DNA of 64,000 bases from Sternotherus odoratus (Eukaryota; Chordata; Testudines; Kinosternidae): the NCBI GenBank assembly GCA_032164245.1, contig JAVMKO010000006.1, forward strand, positions 104,239,310 to 104,303,309. Direction: 5' to 3'. This document shows positions 10,401 through 21,879 of this stretch, one piece after another (the first letter of the stretch is position 1; every line of letters begins with the position of its first letter). The notes beneath the pieces are model-generated. The model worked only from the letters and a program-made list of their open reading frames with translations, made no database searches and was not told where the DNA came from. The position numbers and the translations under genes were made by a program.

Positions 10401-13400
10401 TCATGCATTGGGATGCATCCCAGTGCTCTGCCTGGCTTTATGGGATCTGCCACTTAGCAGTGCCACACACCCCAGTGCTGCACTGCATCCTAGGCCAGCG
10501 AGCTGCTGTGCCCTCCACTCAATGGTGCTGCAACTGGCATCACTGCACTGCATGACACTGCACCCCCCACCACTGCATATCACTGCACCAGGCATTGTGG
10601 AACTGCCATCACATCATCCCTCACATGCATCACTGTATAGCACTGCAGCATATAACACTGCAAATCACTGCATTTCACTGGACCACACATCACTGCACTA
10701 ACCCGCACCAGGCAGCACGCACCATTGCACTACACGACACATCAATAAACTGAACCATGCACCACACCCCACTGCACGGCCCCACACACCTACCCCCTCC
10801 GCACTGCCCCCTGCGCTGCCCTCTGTGGCTTGCACCTCCCTCCTCACCTGCTGGTGCTGGCTGTGATCTGCAGCCTGCCCCCCAGATTGGCTTTGGGAGC
10901 AACGTCAAAGGTGGCGACGAAAATGGCCTGGAAAACACATAGGGGGTGAGAGGGAGCCAGGCTCAGGGCCCAGGGAACTTCCAGAGAAAGGAGGGGATGG
11001 GCAGGGACAGGCAGCCGGGAGGGAGGGGAGGGGAGGGGAGGGAAGGGCACCCCCACCTCAGCCCCGCTCCAGAAGATGGGGTGGTTGACGTGGCAGGTGC
11101 TGTTCCTCTGAGTCTGCTCCTTGGAGCCCACGGCCGAGCTGCACTTAACGGCCATGTCCCCCCTGTTGGACTGAGCACGGGAGACCAGCAGTGAGAAACG
11201 GGGCCCACAGCGCCCCCTACTGAGCCCCCCTCTCTCTCCCTGAAGCACAGCGCCCCCTGCTGATCTGCTCCCTGGATCACAGCGCCCCCTGCTGAGCCCC
11301 CTACCGGCTCCCTGCAGCACGGAACCCCTTGGTGAGCTCCCGGCCACCCCCTGCAGCACAGCGCCCCCTACTGATCCCCCTTCACCCCCCTTGCGGAGCC
11401 CCCTTCCTGCTCCCCCCATCATCCTCTGTGTCCTGTTCCCCGTGTCTGCAGTGCCTGGGGGGATTGGGTGGTACCTGGAGCAGCAGCACCCGGCGGTAGG
11501 ACAGCGCGGCCGGGTAGGAGAACCGCACCGTGGTGCTGTAGGAATTCTCCCCGCGGTTCTGGATGGAGACGGTGATGTTGAGTTCGGGGGTGACCCCCAC
11601 CACCAGGGTGCTCAAGCTAAGGGGGAGAGAAAGGGGTGAGCTTCCTCAGGGAGGGCAGTGCGCCAGCATCGCTGCAAGCTTCCTCAAAGCAGTGCCCAGC
11701 AGAGGGAATCAGTGCTGTGAGCTCCCTCTAACAGTGCCCGGGTGGGAACCCCACATGCTGCACTGGGGCAGGGGTGCGAGCTCCTTATAAAAGTGCCCAG
11801 CTGGGGGTTGCAGATCTGAGGCCTGATGGAGCCGGACAGGTCCCACTGTGGGAGTTTTCTGGGGCGGGGAGGGAGGCAGAGGGGAGGACTTACCCTGAGA
11901 AATTGAAGGAAATTTGTAGTTCATCAGTGCAGACTTTGTCACTGCCGCAGTCCTTCTCAAACGGGAGCTGGGGAGAGATCCCAGGGGACGGGGGAAGGGA
12001 GCAGGGGTCAGGGTGGTTAGGAGGGAGCAAAACTCAGCCAGCATTGTCACCCATCATATCATTTCAATCGTCACCATCACCGGCAATACAGTCTGAAACA
12101 GCATCACCAAGAACACAATGGCTGCACTCGCCCCCTACACTGTCACCTGCACCGTTGCATTCTCAGCCCACCACCATCACCAGAACAGTCTGCACCAACA
12201 ACGACAGAACCACTATGCCTCAGCCAACACGGTCAACAAGTTCCCTACAATCTCAACCACAGCCAGTATCAACACAGTCTGAACTAACACCACCACTAGA
12301 AACATAGATGCAACAACCTCTGCCAATGCTAGCATTCCCACTACAGTCTCAATCATCACCTCTACCACTACCTACATTAAAGTGTCAACCAACAGTCACA
12401 ATGACACAACCACTACAACTTCAGCCAACAACGTAACCAACACTATTACAATCTCACCGACCACCATTACCAATATAGTCTGAAACAACAGTTACCAGCA
12501 CAGCCACTGTAACTACAACTAACACAATTAGAATCTCAATCAGAATAGAGTGTCAATAGAGTCTGAAACAACAGTCACCAACCACTCACCCACAATAACC
12601 ACAAACTACACTGTCGCCAACAGCACTACAACCACCGCCACCCATCAGTATATTCTGTACCAATACAGTAAACAACAACACAGCCATTACAACCTCAGTC
12701 ACCATCACCACTACAGTCTCAACACAACCACCACCAAAAATACAGTCTGCACCAGCAGCAAAGGCACAACAACCTGAACCAATACAACCAATAAGACTGT
12801 TACACTCTGAACCAACATCACCCATACTATAATGACTACAACCTCAAGCCATACTGTCACCAACATCACTACAATCCGAATCAATGTCACTAACACAACT
12901 ACTTCAACCTCAGCTTATACTGTCACCAAAAGCACTGCAGTCCTCACCAACAACATCACCAATAACACAACCAATTCAACCTCACCCAACATTGTCACCC
13001 ACATTATAATTTTACCCATCACCACAGAACATCAATACAGGCTACTCCAGCACTGCAACCAACGTTGACACCGTCACAAATACCATTGCCTGGCCTGGGC
13101 AGCCTTACCACGCCTGCACTTTTCAGGGTGGAGTCCTCGCTCAGGATGGGTCTTAGGCGACCGGCGGCAGCGATGGGCTTCCCCATCAGGGTGTAGTTGA
13201 GATGCAGGGTGATGGGGGTCACAGTGTCCTCTGGGCAGAGCTGGAGAGACAGAGGGACACGTTGGGCCCCTGAAGGGAAAGGGGAACTGGGATCCAGAGA
13301 GAGGATTGTTCTCTGGCTGATCTGGGAGCAAGGGGCAGACACAGTGGGAGGGAAGGAGCCGGGACCCCGCACTCACAGGCAATGTTATCCGGTACGTCTC

Positions 13401-16400
13401 ACATTTCTTCTCAATGCCGAGCCGCAGCTCCCAGCTCAGGACGGGGCCGGTGGAGTCGAAGGCGGCTCGGATCTTCATCCGCCCGGGGTCCAGGGCCAGG
13501 CTGTACTGGATGGTGCTGAAGATCCTGTTGCCTACGGGGGAGGGGAAATGAGGGGCAGAGAGATGTGAGAGCGGGATCATTAATGGGATACAGAACATGG
13601 GGCCTTTTCCCAGTAGGGGGCGCTGGCTCTGATCCACCCCCAGGGCAGGGGACTGGCCGGCTCAGGGGGAAGGGGAGCGGGGGGCGGGGGGAAGTTGGTC
13701 TGACCTAGGCTGTCCCTGGTGCTCTTAGTGACGGTGAAGCAGACCTCTGCCCTGCTGGCCTCCGTGTTGAGATGCTCCTGCTCCTGACAGTCGAAGGCCG
13801 AGGTGGGGATGGTGGGGGGCTGGAAGCTGATGGAGACCCCGACTCTGAGCACCGGCCGGGACCTGCCATGGGGGGAACAGAACCATCATCCAGACACTCT
13901 CAGCAATGGGGCCAGGCCCCCCCACCCCAGATCCTCCCACTCAGGCTGGATGTGCTCACAGCACCCCAGGGAGACGGGTTATGGACACGCAGCTCTGCTA
14001 GAAGAGATGCTGGGGGGCAGAGAAGGGAGCAGCAGAGCTGTCATTGTGCCATTCTCCAGCAGGGGGCAGCAGTCACATAACCCCACCCCCACCCACCCAC
14101 CCCATGCACTGGTGCTGTCTGTGATTGCCACGTGGAGCAGCGCAATGACACAGAGAAACTCACTTAAGCAGCAGGACCTGCCCTTGCGCCCCCACCGCGA
14201 TGTCTGGGAGTCCGTCCCCCGTCAGGTCTGTCCCACCACTGACAGCCTGGCCAAAGTAGTGCAGCCCGCTGGAAAACTGCGACCCCTCGATGCGCTGTGG
14301 GGCAGAGAGAGCAGTAAGGAGTAGGGACGGGGCGGCTGTACTGTATAATGGGCACTAGGGGGCAGTGGAGGATGAGGGGTGGGGAAGGGGCAGCTAAACT
14401 AGAGGGCCCCATGATGTCTCTTTGGGGCTGTGTACTGACCCCTCCCCATAGGGACTCGGCTCACCTGTCTGTACTGGGGACTGAGGCCTCCCTTCTCCCC
14501 ATGGAAGATGTACAAGGCCCCGCGATTGTCATTCTCCATGGGGGCCCCGATGGCCACGTCCGTCTGTCCGTCCCCGCTGATGTCCCCGATTTCGGACATG
14601 CTGGCCCCGAAGCGCCCTAACGCCTGCCCCGGCTGGCCCTGCAGTGTCTTGGTGCAGATCAGCGTCGCCCCCTGCAGGCCCCATCCCAAGAGAGACATGG
14701 GGAAAGGATCAGCACCGACTGAGGGTCCGTGCCCCCTACTGAGCCCCCCACCCTGCTCCCTGCGGCACAGTGCCCAGGTATCACCGTGTTTATTTTCACA
14801 GTATCCCAGCCCCATAGCAGCCCAGGCCAAACGTGAACCCCCAGGCCATCCATCCTTCCCACGGCCCCGCTTGTCTCTCCTACCTGCCGGATAAACAAGC
14901 AACTATAGACGCGTCCCCCATTCAGGGGTGTATAGTACATGGGGGCTCCGATCAGAACCAGGTCCGTGTTCCCATCTCTGTCGAGGTCCACAGTGCACAG
15001 CGTACCCCCGAAATACGAGCCGACCTGGAGGAGCAGATAAGTCACCCCCTCAATTTAGCCACTTCTTCCTCCTTCTCCCACTGGGTCCCCCACCCTGCTG
15101 GGAGCAGGATCCAATCCCCATCCTCAGCGTCACCCTCCCTTTCCGCACAGCAGGTGGTGCTATTGCTGCCAGTTTTCTAAGTGAACCCTCTAGGCAGAGG
15201 TCGGCAGCATCCTTCAAAGATGCTGAATGCTCCTTGCGGTGCATTTCTTTTTAGAAGCTGTGTTTGCACAAGGAGCCTTGATTTGCTGAGCCCCCCTGAC
15301 TAATTCTGTTCAGCTGGAACATCTAGGCAGTTAGACCTCGGAGAAACATATAGTGTTAGCTGAGGTGCAATCCTCGTCGGACGCTGTGTACAGTAGACTC
15401 TCGATTATACAGGATGATAGGGGAAAAATAATTCTGGTTAATAAAATCCTGGATAATCACCATCCATAGGAAATATGGGGAGTGGGGTTTGATTCACCAG
15501 CCATCGTGTGCCAGGGGGAGGGGGTATTGGTTCACTGGCTGCCCTGCACCCTGGTAGGGGTTTTTTTGTGTGTGGGCTTGGGGTGGCAGCAAAGCCAGAG
15601 CCGGCCCTGTGAGTTGTGCATATTTTTTTGACATCCTGGTTAATCCACATTCTGGGTAATCGAGAGTCGACTGTATATTATCAGCCATCTTTTCACCCTG
15701 TCTCAGTCTCTTTGCGTTTGTCTCATAAATTCTGTCTCAGGCTTGGTCTACACTAAACAGTCAGGTCGGTATCGCTGCGTTTCTCAGGGTGTGTGAAAAC
15801 CCCCACCCCTCTGAACAACGCAATGAAACCAACCTAACCGACGTAGTCAGTGTTACACCGAGCAAGCACCTCTTGGGGAAGTGGATTGCCTATGCCAACG
15901 GGAGAAGCCCTCCTGTTAATGTAGGTAGCATCTTCACTGAAGTGCTACGGCAGCAGCGGTGCTGCCGCAGGGTTTTCAGCGTAGACGAGCCCTATCTGAA
16001 TGTAAGAGCCGTGGGATACTGGAGAGATGCTGACTGTCAGCTGCGGTGCAGTTCTCTAAACCAGTCAAAATTATCCCCTGCCTGAGTCTTTCTGATTGAA
16101 TCATTCCTGACAGTGAAACCAACCACATGGTCTCCAAACCTTACAGGTGTCCTCCAGTCCCCCGCCCACCCATCCATCCACCCACCCACACTCCACATTG
16201 TCTGTAACGCTCCCCATACCTGCTCCCCCTGCACCTCCGATCTGGGTGTCCATTCCCCGCCCTTGGTATCTCGGCTGAACAGGACGACTTTGCCGGTGTG
16301 TTGGTAGCGAGGGGCCCCCACCACGTAGCTGCTCTGCCCATTGTCTGTGATGACCTGAGAGGAATAACCTCAAAGGAAGAGAGGGACGCGGGGAGGTGAG

Positions 16401-19400
16401 ATGGGAAACAGCCATAGAACAGCGCTGCACAGAACTTTCCCAGAACTGAGATGCGGCCACCTCTGGGGTGGAGCGCGGCTGTTGAAATAGGTACGGGAAG
16501 CTCTGTGGGTTTGCTCTTACCCAGGTAAGCATCATTCATGTCAGTGGAGGTTCTGGAGACGTTGATGAAGCTCGGCTCCCCTTCACTCCCGTACAGGTTT
16601 ATCCCCCCGGACCAGTCATAGGCTCCCACCGCTCCCAGCACAGGCCCGTCCTAAACCGACAGGCAAGGCAAAGGGGACGGATTACAGGAAACAGACAGCC
16701 CAGGAAATATTTACGAGACCTCCCCACCATCTGCAGCACAGCGCGGCTTAGCGGGGACTGCCGGGGAGACAGCGCCCCCTACTGAGACCCCTGCCAGCAG
16801 GACAGCACTGCTCCTAGGAATCATGGGAAAAGCCCCTCCCACGCTGCTCCTCCCGCTCTCTGGGCTAGTCAAGGGTTGTCTCCCCTGCAAGCACTAAGCC
16901 AGCCAGCTCCTTCCTAGCTTCAAAGCGCTGTCGGGGCCCCAGTGCCCGGCGGGGTGGGACACGCCCGGGGGCCAGGCGTCACTCACAGGCGACAGCAGGG
17001 AGCTGAATCCTTCCTGAGACATCTCCAGCTGGAAGGAGCTGCCGCTCTGGGACTGGGTGCCTGGGGAGAGACAGACAGACCCGGGAGAGACCATCATAGA
17101 CGGGAAAGGCCCCGTGTCCCGTTCCCTGAGCCAGCCCTTCTCCCCACCTCGAGTCTGGACTAGATCCAGCGCCCCCTGGAGAAAAGGCCCCGTGTCCCCT
17201 TCCTCAGCCCTCGAGCCAGCCAGTCCCCGGCCCGGGGGCCCCCGGATGAGAAAAGCATCAGGGGCATTGCTGGCGATAGATGAACGGATACATGGGGGAC
17301 GGGGACAGAGAATATCTGGGGCCTATCTGAGCTCTGGATTCCCAGCAGCTCCCCCGTCCCATCTCAGCCCTGAAAACCCATTTCCAGAGCCCCAGGGCCA
17401 GTGCGGCCCCTCCCCCGGCTCTGGTACCTTCGATGGCGAAGATCTTCTCCTGCAGCTGACTCTGGATGCTCTGGAGGGCGTCAAAATTGTCCACCCGGAA
17501 GACATGCTCGGCGGTGGGCTCAGAGGCGATCTCATGGAGCTCCTGCTGGGCATAATCACTGGAGAAGACCCAGCCGACCTTCACAGAATAGAGGGGAGAC
17601 CAGGGCATGGGGGTCAGTCACAGCTGGGAGCCCTGGACCAAAACCCACCCGCCCCGAGCCCTGCTGGGGCGTAGAGAGGCACGGCTCAGCCCGCGGCAGG
17701 TGCCGCTCCGGTGTATGGGCCCGGGATGCACTGGGGCTGGGTTGTGATCGTCTCCACGCTAAGGCCAATCCTCGGTTCCTGACTTCTCCCCCCGCGGGAC
17801 GGGAGATGCCGGGCAGTAGCTGACACAAGGGTTGAGCGACAGCTCAGCCTGGGGCGGACCAGAGCCCTTGTTTGAGCCCCAAGGGAGCGGCCAAAAATGA
17901 AATAACGGTACCGAGAAGAGGGTGATTTTGTCAAATCTGCGGGAGACTGTGTCGTGGGAACCCCCAGGTCAAGTCATCCCCCCCGGTGTGGATCCCTAAA
18001 TCTACCCTGCGTCCCCTGGAAGCACCCAGGCTGTCTAGGCCATGGGCGTGTGGATTGGAGGGCAGTGAGAGCCCCCCCACCCCCCTTCGACTAAACAACA
18101 TGTTCAACAGGACCAAGAGCAGGTACAAGGAACAGTCTGTGACGAAATCAAATCTGCTCTGCTCCAGCGCCGCACCCTGGCTCGGTTACACCCTGGCTTC
18201 TCTTCGTCCCCCTCGCCGGTACCCTCCCACGCCTGATGGGACCTGACCCCCCTTCCTCCGCCCATGTCACTGGACACAGGCTCAGATCCACACTCGTTCT
18301 CCGCACAGCCGCGGCTCACCCCGATGGCGTAGCGGATGATCCCAGCGCTCTCAGCCTCGGGGATGACGTCTGAATAAGAAAGCGGGTCTTCAGTTTTCTC
18401 CCCATCTGTGATCACAATGAGAACCTTGGTGGCCTCATCCCGAGCTCCTTTCCTAATGGTGAACAGCTCCCGCCTGGAAAAGGGAGGTGGGGAAGGCATG
18501 GGAGGGTTATTGATACATCATAACACCTAGTGCTCATCCAGTGCTCTGGCCCTGCAGAGCACAAAGTCCTTGACAAAGGAGGTCAGTGTCACGTTCCCAT
18601 TTTACTGATGGGGAAACCGAGGCACTGGGCGGGGACATGACTTACTTAAAGTCACAACACATCAGAGGCTCAGAGCTGGCAATAGAACCCCGGAGTCCTG
18701 GCTCCCAGCATACCCACCCTGCTGTAACCTACTAGTGCCCAATCCCCTCCCACCACTGGGGAGAGAACCCAGGAGTCCTGAGTCCCTATCCCTTAGCTTG
18801 CACGTCCTTGCAGCCCATTCCCTGCAGAGACAGCACAGGGAGCAGGGCGATACCTACACCACTTTCTGGATGGCCGTGGCGGTGTGAGTTGATTTCCTGA
18901 GCTGCACGACCGACCTGACGAGGTCATCGGTGTCACGACTCCTCCTGTGCTTTAAGAAGTCGAAGTGCTCTTCGAATGTGTCTGAGTATTGCATGAGAGC
19001 AAACTGCGGGAGACAGGGGAGAAGAGCGAACAACAAGCCAAGCAGTGGAGGGTTTGAAAAGCAGGAATAAGACTGAGTTAAGGGCTGGGGCAGTCGGGAC
19101 ATAGCTGGTTTTGCAGGAATTTTTTCCTGGTTTTGGATGCAAAAAGCCATCGCTGCTCCCCGCAGCACTGCACCCCCTAGTGCCGCACTGGGGCATTGGG
19201 GTCAGCACTGACTGCGAGGGGAAGGCTATGTAGTCGGGGTTCAGCCTCTGCCCGTTACCTGCACGTCGTTGCTGCGGAAACGCTTCATGATCTCGGAGAG
19301 AAACGTCTTCATCTTCGCAAAGTCGTTACGTGCGATGCTGGCCGAGCCGTCAATGAGGAGCGCAATGTCTGTGGCACCTCTGGGGCACGCTGAGGGGGAC

Positions 19401-21556
19401 GGGAAGGAAGGACACCCAAACTCAATGTCACCAACGTGGAGGCAAGTCAGCGGAAGGAGCTACAGCAGATCAAAGGGCCCATCTAGCCCCGTTCCCACCC
19501 CCACACCCCGCATCGGTAGCCTCCTGTGTCACCCCTCACCTGGCTGGGTGTCCGGGATGTGCCGGAGCTGCCGGAGGCTCTGGTCCAGGAGGAAGCAGTA
19601 GCCTTTGAGGTACATGTTCTCCCCGCAGGCCTGGTGCACCGTGGGGCCGCACGCCTGGGCACAAGAGAGGGACGGGGTCACTGGGTGCCCCCTGAGGAGA
19701 GCACTGGGGTGAAGGGAATCTGCTCCCCCCATGGATATGCAGGGAAAGGCCCTGCCAGGGCAGGGATCCCCAGGGGGCAAAAGACCCCAGGACCCAGCAC
19801 CAGGGACAGGGGAACATCACCTAGTTACCACGCTCCCTGCCATGGCCGTGCCCAGTCACTGTCCCCAGAGTGACGGCACCCAGGTACCCCCATCCTTCAC
19901 AATGTCATTGCATAGTCACTGTCCCCGTGGCGATGTCACCCGGTTACCCCCATCCCTCACAACACGACGTCTCAGTCACGATCGCCATGGCGATGTTCTC
20001 CTCCTCCCTGCTGTTGCAGGACACCGACCTGGGTCCCACCATCCCCCAGACAAACATCACCCCCTCGCTGTAGTCACACCGTTATCTAGTTACCATCTTC
20101 TGTGTGAGGCTGTGGCCCACTCATTCTAGTGGTTAGCACCCGCCTACACACACATTGTCATTCATCCCTTGCCATGGTAACAACGCCCTGTTCCGGTGAC
20201 GGTGACGTCATCCGGCGACCACCTTCGACTTGCCATTAGCATACAGAGCTCTTGTTGTGGGAAGATCAGTCGCTCCTGTGGTATCAGCCCATCCACCCCC
20301 CCATGTCACCCAGCCATGAGCCTCCTGGTGACAGTAGCACACAGGCACTCAAGTCCTGTGGTAACATTACCCATCTGGCATGTAGTGGGTGCACAGTCGG
20401 TCAGGACCTACAACGTCAGGGTGCTGGGAAGGGAGAAGAATCCCGTGGAATTCTGGGGGACCGGGGCAAAGACTGACCCAGCCCCTGGGTACAACCCGCA
20501 GAGCGAGCCGCTTTCCCAACCCCCCCATGGCGCGGTACCCACCAGGAGACTGGAGCCCCGGGCAGCCAGAGACAATCCGAGGGACATCTTCACAGCATCA
20601 CGGGGCCCTGAGAGGAGAAACACGCCAGCACCAGGGTGAGAAACCTTGTCACGGGATATGTTTAGTCCTGTGTAGCTCTGAGTCATTTTGCATGCCCTCT
20701 CCTCGTGCACCCCCTCCCTCCCTGGGGGGCAGAGATGGCCAATTGTTGCACGGAAATTAGAACCCAGGAGTCCTGATTCCCAGCCTCCCCTGCTCTAACC
20801 CGCTAGACCCTACTCCCCTCCCAGACCTGGGGATGGAACCCAGGCGTCCTAGCTCCCAGACCCCCTGTGCGAACCCCGGCCCCCCAGAGCACAGGGTGCC
20901 CCTACTCTGGATGGGGATCTCCTGGCAGCGTCTGGAGTCCGGGTTGCACTTATAGACTTTGCCGGTTTCATTCACGTCTCCCGTCTGCAGCGGGGCCCCG
21001 ATGATCAGCCTGTGGGGAGAGAGACGAGGGGGGCTCAGGGGACACCCCGTCACACCCAGGGGAGTGGGGCCCAGGAGGGGCAGCCCAGCCAGTCAATCCC
21101 CTCAGCATTGGGCACGAGTTCTGTGGGGCCCCGAGCCCATGTTCAGCCCTTACCCCCCGGCTCTGGCACTCCCGAACTGCACCACGCTCTGCCCGAACCC
21201 CGCGGCTGCCTCGTGGAAGGTGATGGGTCCCTCCACGTCCACGCTGAATCCACGGCTCGGTGCCAGCCCTGCAGGGGTTAAACAGCCACATATTACTTTT
21301 CCCCATCGAGAAGGGGCCAGAGGTGGGGGGCAGAGGGGCCGGCCCCTCCTGGCTGTGGGGCTGATTCCGAGCCCCCCGCTGCCACCCCACTCCCCTCCCA
21401 GAGCTGGGGACAGAACCCAGGAGTCCTGAGAGCCCAGCTGCTCCCCTTCCCCTCCCAAAGGTAAGGCAGGGCGCGGGCGGGGGCCTCAGCTTTTCCCACC
21501 TCACCGGCGGGCAACTCACCTGTGCACAGGTAAAGGAGCAGACGCCAGGGCTGCAT
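7306..21556 (-). CDS. ITGAM/X/D-like: Leukocyte integrin alpha chain, CD11b/c/d type, gene 1; complete, 30 exons, 1166 aa
   Basis: Exons in coding order: 21520-21556, 21154-21268, 20906-21009, 20543-20607, 19540-19654, 19259-19389, 18858-19003, 18320-18473, 17428-17578, 16987-17060, 16521-16650, 16220-16368, 14884-15024, 14465-14671, 14164-14294, 13705-13862, 13377-13531, 13109-13240, 11894-11967, 11475-11616, 11057-11170, 10848-10927, 9544-9627, 9223-9301, 8850-8957, 8549-8632, 8254-8367, 7959-8051, 7601-7711, 7306-7428. Every junction is GT-AG and phases close to 3501 nt without a stop. Layout is signal peptide, seven-bladed propeller with inserted I domain, thigh, calf-1, calf-2, one membrane helix and a short tail. 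The product should pair with integrin beta-2 at the leukocyte surface for adhesion and phagocytosis (family knowledge). Thirty exons and about 1160 residues match human CD11b and CD11c. The I domain excludes non-I integrins. Which of ITGAM, ITGAX or ITGAD is the ortholog cannot be decided, since lineage-specific duplication is likely. The tail carries NFFKR, not GFFKR. Confidence 0.93.
7601..7711 (-). CDS. Gene 1 exon 29: transmembrane helix
   Basis: This 37-residue exon ends with [20 protein letters not shown] then AALYK. That matches the CD11 membrane helix with its conserved IVGSSVGGL stretch. It differs from gene 2 by one residue (VVER here, VVEH there), and the surrounding intron is also almost identical. 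Confidence 0.93.
7959..13531 (-). CDS. Gene 1 exons 17-28: thigh, calf-1 and calf-2 stalk
   Basis: Exons 13377-13531, 13109-13240, 11894-11967, 11475-11616, 11057-11170, 10848-10927, 9544-9627, 9223-9301, 8850-8957, 8549-8632, 8254-8367 and 7959-8051. Recognisable family text includes [71 protein letters not shown] and [12 protein letters not shown]. Several N-glycosylation sequons (NYT, NIT, NST, NVS) lie here. An RGD tripeptide in exon 21 (SNRGDM) is absent from gene 2. Confidence 0.88.
9628..10847. repeat. Gene 1 intron 22: long degenerate CACTGCA-rich tandem expansion
   Basis: Roughly 9700-10790 consists of imperfect repeats built on CATCACTGCAC and CACTGCA words mixed with CCATATTCCACTG variants. 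No transposon ends or open frame are evident. The matching intron of gene 2 (35634-35776) is only 143 bp and lacks it, so the expansion arose in gene 1 or was lost from gene 2. Confidence 0.8.
11195..11410. repeat. CAGCGCCCCCTGCTGAG array in gene 1 intron 20
   Basis: Four to five copies of a ~35-80 bp unit carry AGCGCCCCCTACTGAG or AGCGCCCCCTGCTGA and CTCCCTGCAGCAC. This is the reverse orientation of the CTCF-like repeat in COX6A2 intron 1. Shorter versions occur at 38660-38760 (gene 2, same intron), 16735-16800, 46250-46360 and 55480-55580. Confidence 0.7.
12040..13080. repeat. Gene 1 intron 18: ~1-kb ACC/ACA-rich degenerate simple repeat
   Basis: The tract is dominated by CACCAACA, ACTACAATCTCA and CCACCACAGTC words on the plus strand with few G residues, giving strong strand asymmetry. 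Gene 2 has the same tract in the same intron, split into 39255-39962 and 43257-43540 by a hAT-like insertion. The repeat therefore predates the gene duplication. Confidence 0.85.
13705..17060 (-). CDS. Gene 1 exons 10-16: rest of propeller with three calcium loops, start of thigh
   Basis: Exons 16987-17060, 16521-16650, 16220-16368, 14884-15024, 14465-14671, 14164-14294 and 13705-13862. Three DxDxDGxxD calcium-binding loops are visible: DLDRDGNTD (about residue 470), DISGDGQTD (534) and DLTGDGLPD (596). FG-GAP signatures include [16 protein letters not shown] and AIGAP. Exon 12 must start at 16368, not at the later internal CAG, because only then does the text align as [12 protein letters not shown] with the family and keep phase. 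Confidence 0.9.
15391..15673. mobile_element. Pogo/Tigger-like MITE in gene 1 intron 12
   Basis: The left end CAGTAGACTCTCGATTATAC and the right end (reverse strand) CAGTCGACTCTCGATTACCC form inverted repeats flanked by TA. The element is about 283 bp and noncoding. It is absent from the equivalent place in gene 2, where other insertions occupy the intron. Confidence 0.75.
15738..15996. mobile_element. Nonautonomous DNA transposon-like repeat
   Basis: The left part reads GGCTTGGTCTACACTAAA and the right part, on the reverse strand, GGGCTCGTCTACGCTGAAAA, which are imperfect inverted termini. A GCAGCAGCGGTGCTGC palindrome lies near the right end. The target duplication is not clear. A repeat with a similar GTCTAnACT terminus starts at 24838. 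Confidence 0.6.
17428..19389 (-). CDS. Gene 1 exons 6-9: inserted I (von Willebrand A) domain
   Basis: Exons 19259-19389, 18858-19003, 18320-18473 and 17428-17578 encode about residues 146-339. The metal-ion-dependent adhesion site is intact: DxSxS as DGSAS (about 159-163), the threonine in THTATA of exon 7, and the aspartate in VITDGEK of exon 8. The domain ends with FAIEG, as in other CD11 chains. The small residue between the two MIDAS serines is Ala here and Gly in gene 2. I domains bind ligands such as ICAMs, fibrinogen and iC3b in characterised relatives; the ligand here is unknown. Confidence 0.9.
17579..18319. other. Gene 1 intron 8, nothing recognised
   Basis: No exon, transposon end or strong tandem repeat was recognised in this intron. 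The corresponding gene 2 intron is five times longer because of a CR1 LINE. Confidence 0.5.
18590..18735 (+). repeat. MIR-like SINE in gene 1 intron 7
   Basis: The text runs CATTTTACTGATGGGGAAAC, then GAGGCACTG, then AAGTCACAACACATCAGAGG and AGAACCCCGGAGTCCTGG. This is the order of the MIR core and 3' part. The same copy occupies the same intron of gene 2 (62334-62480), so it was present before duplication. Confidence 0.75.
19540..21556 (-). CDS. Gene 1 exons 1-5: signal peptide and first propeller blades
   Basis: Exon 1 (21520-21556) begins [13 protein letters not shown], a short hydrophobic signal peptide; this is the only ATG in frame with exon 2 that gives one. Exon 2 has FSVDVEGP and the FGQSVVQFG propeller signature. 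Exon 3 has LIIGAP (FG-GAP type) and NETGKVYKC. Exon 4 has [10 protein letters not shown]. Exon 5 has [18 protein letters not shown] with paired cysteines, matching the segment just before the I domain in CD11 chains. Intron 4 (19655-20542) includes a degenerate tandem stretch, listed separately. Confidence 0.9.
19815..20240. repeat. Degenerate tandem repeat in gene 1 intron 4
   Basis: Several imperfect units of roughly 55-60 bp carry CACCCGGTTACCCCCATCC and CAGTCACTGTCCCC with CCATGGCGATGTC. No coding signal or transposon end was seen. Confidence 0.55.
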
Positions 21557-21879
21557 CCCGGGACGCCGGCGGGGGGTTGACTGCTGGGAGCTTTGCCCAG
21601 GGAGGCTGGAGGGCACCGAGGAGGCAGCTGAGTGCAGAGGAAAGAGAATTGATATGGGTGCCTTGCGAGGGGAGGGAGGGACCCGGGAGGGACCCGCCCG
21701 GGGGGAGGGGACAGGACGCAGGTGAAAGCTAAACCCAGTGAGACGGACCTGCCACCAGCGCCACTGACCGCCAGGGGCACTGAGTCAGGGAGCCACAGGG
21801 GGAGAGCCCCACACCTCCCCCCCGGGGTGCGGCTGCAGGAGACCGTTATTCCTCCTCAGAGAGCCAGTGAAGCTGCCCT

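Noticed and set aside
10848..11422. 192-codon minus frame across exon 22 and intron 21
   Set aside because: It reads through the splice donor of exon 21 and intronic repeats. Phase and GT-AG sites support the two separate exons instead.
16220..16347. Shorter version of integrin exon 12 starting at the internal CAG before GTCATC
   Set aside because: It breaks the reading phase and drops the YSSQ residues that align with other CD11 chains. The earlier acceptor before 16368 fixes both.
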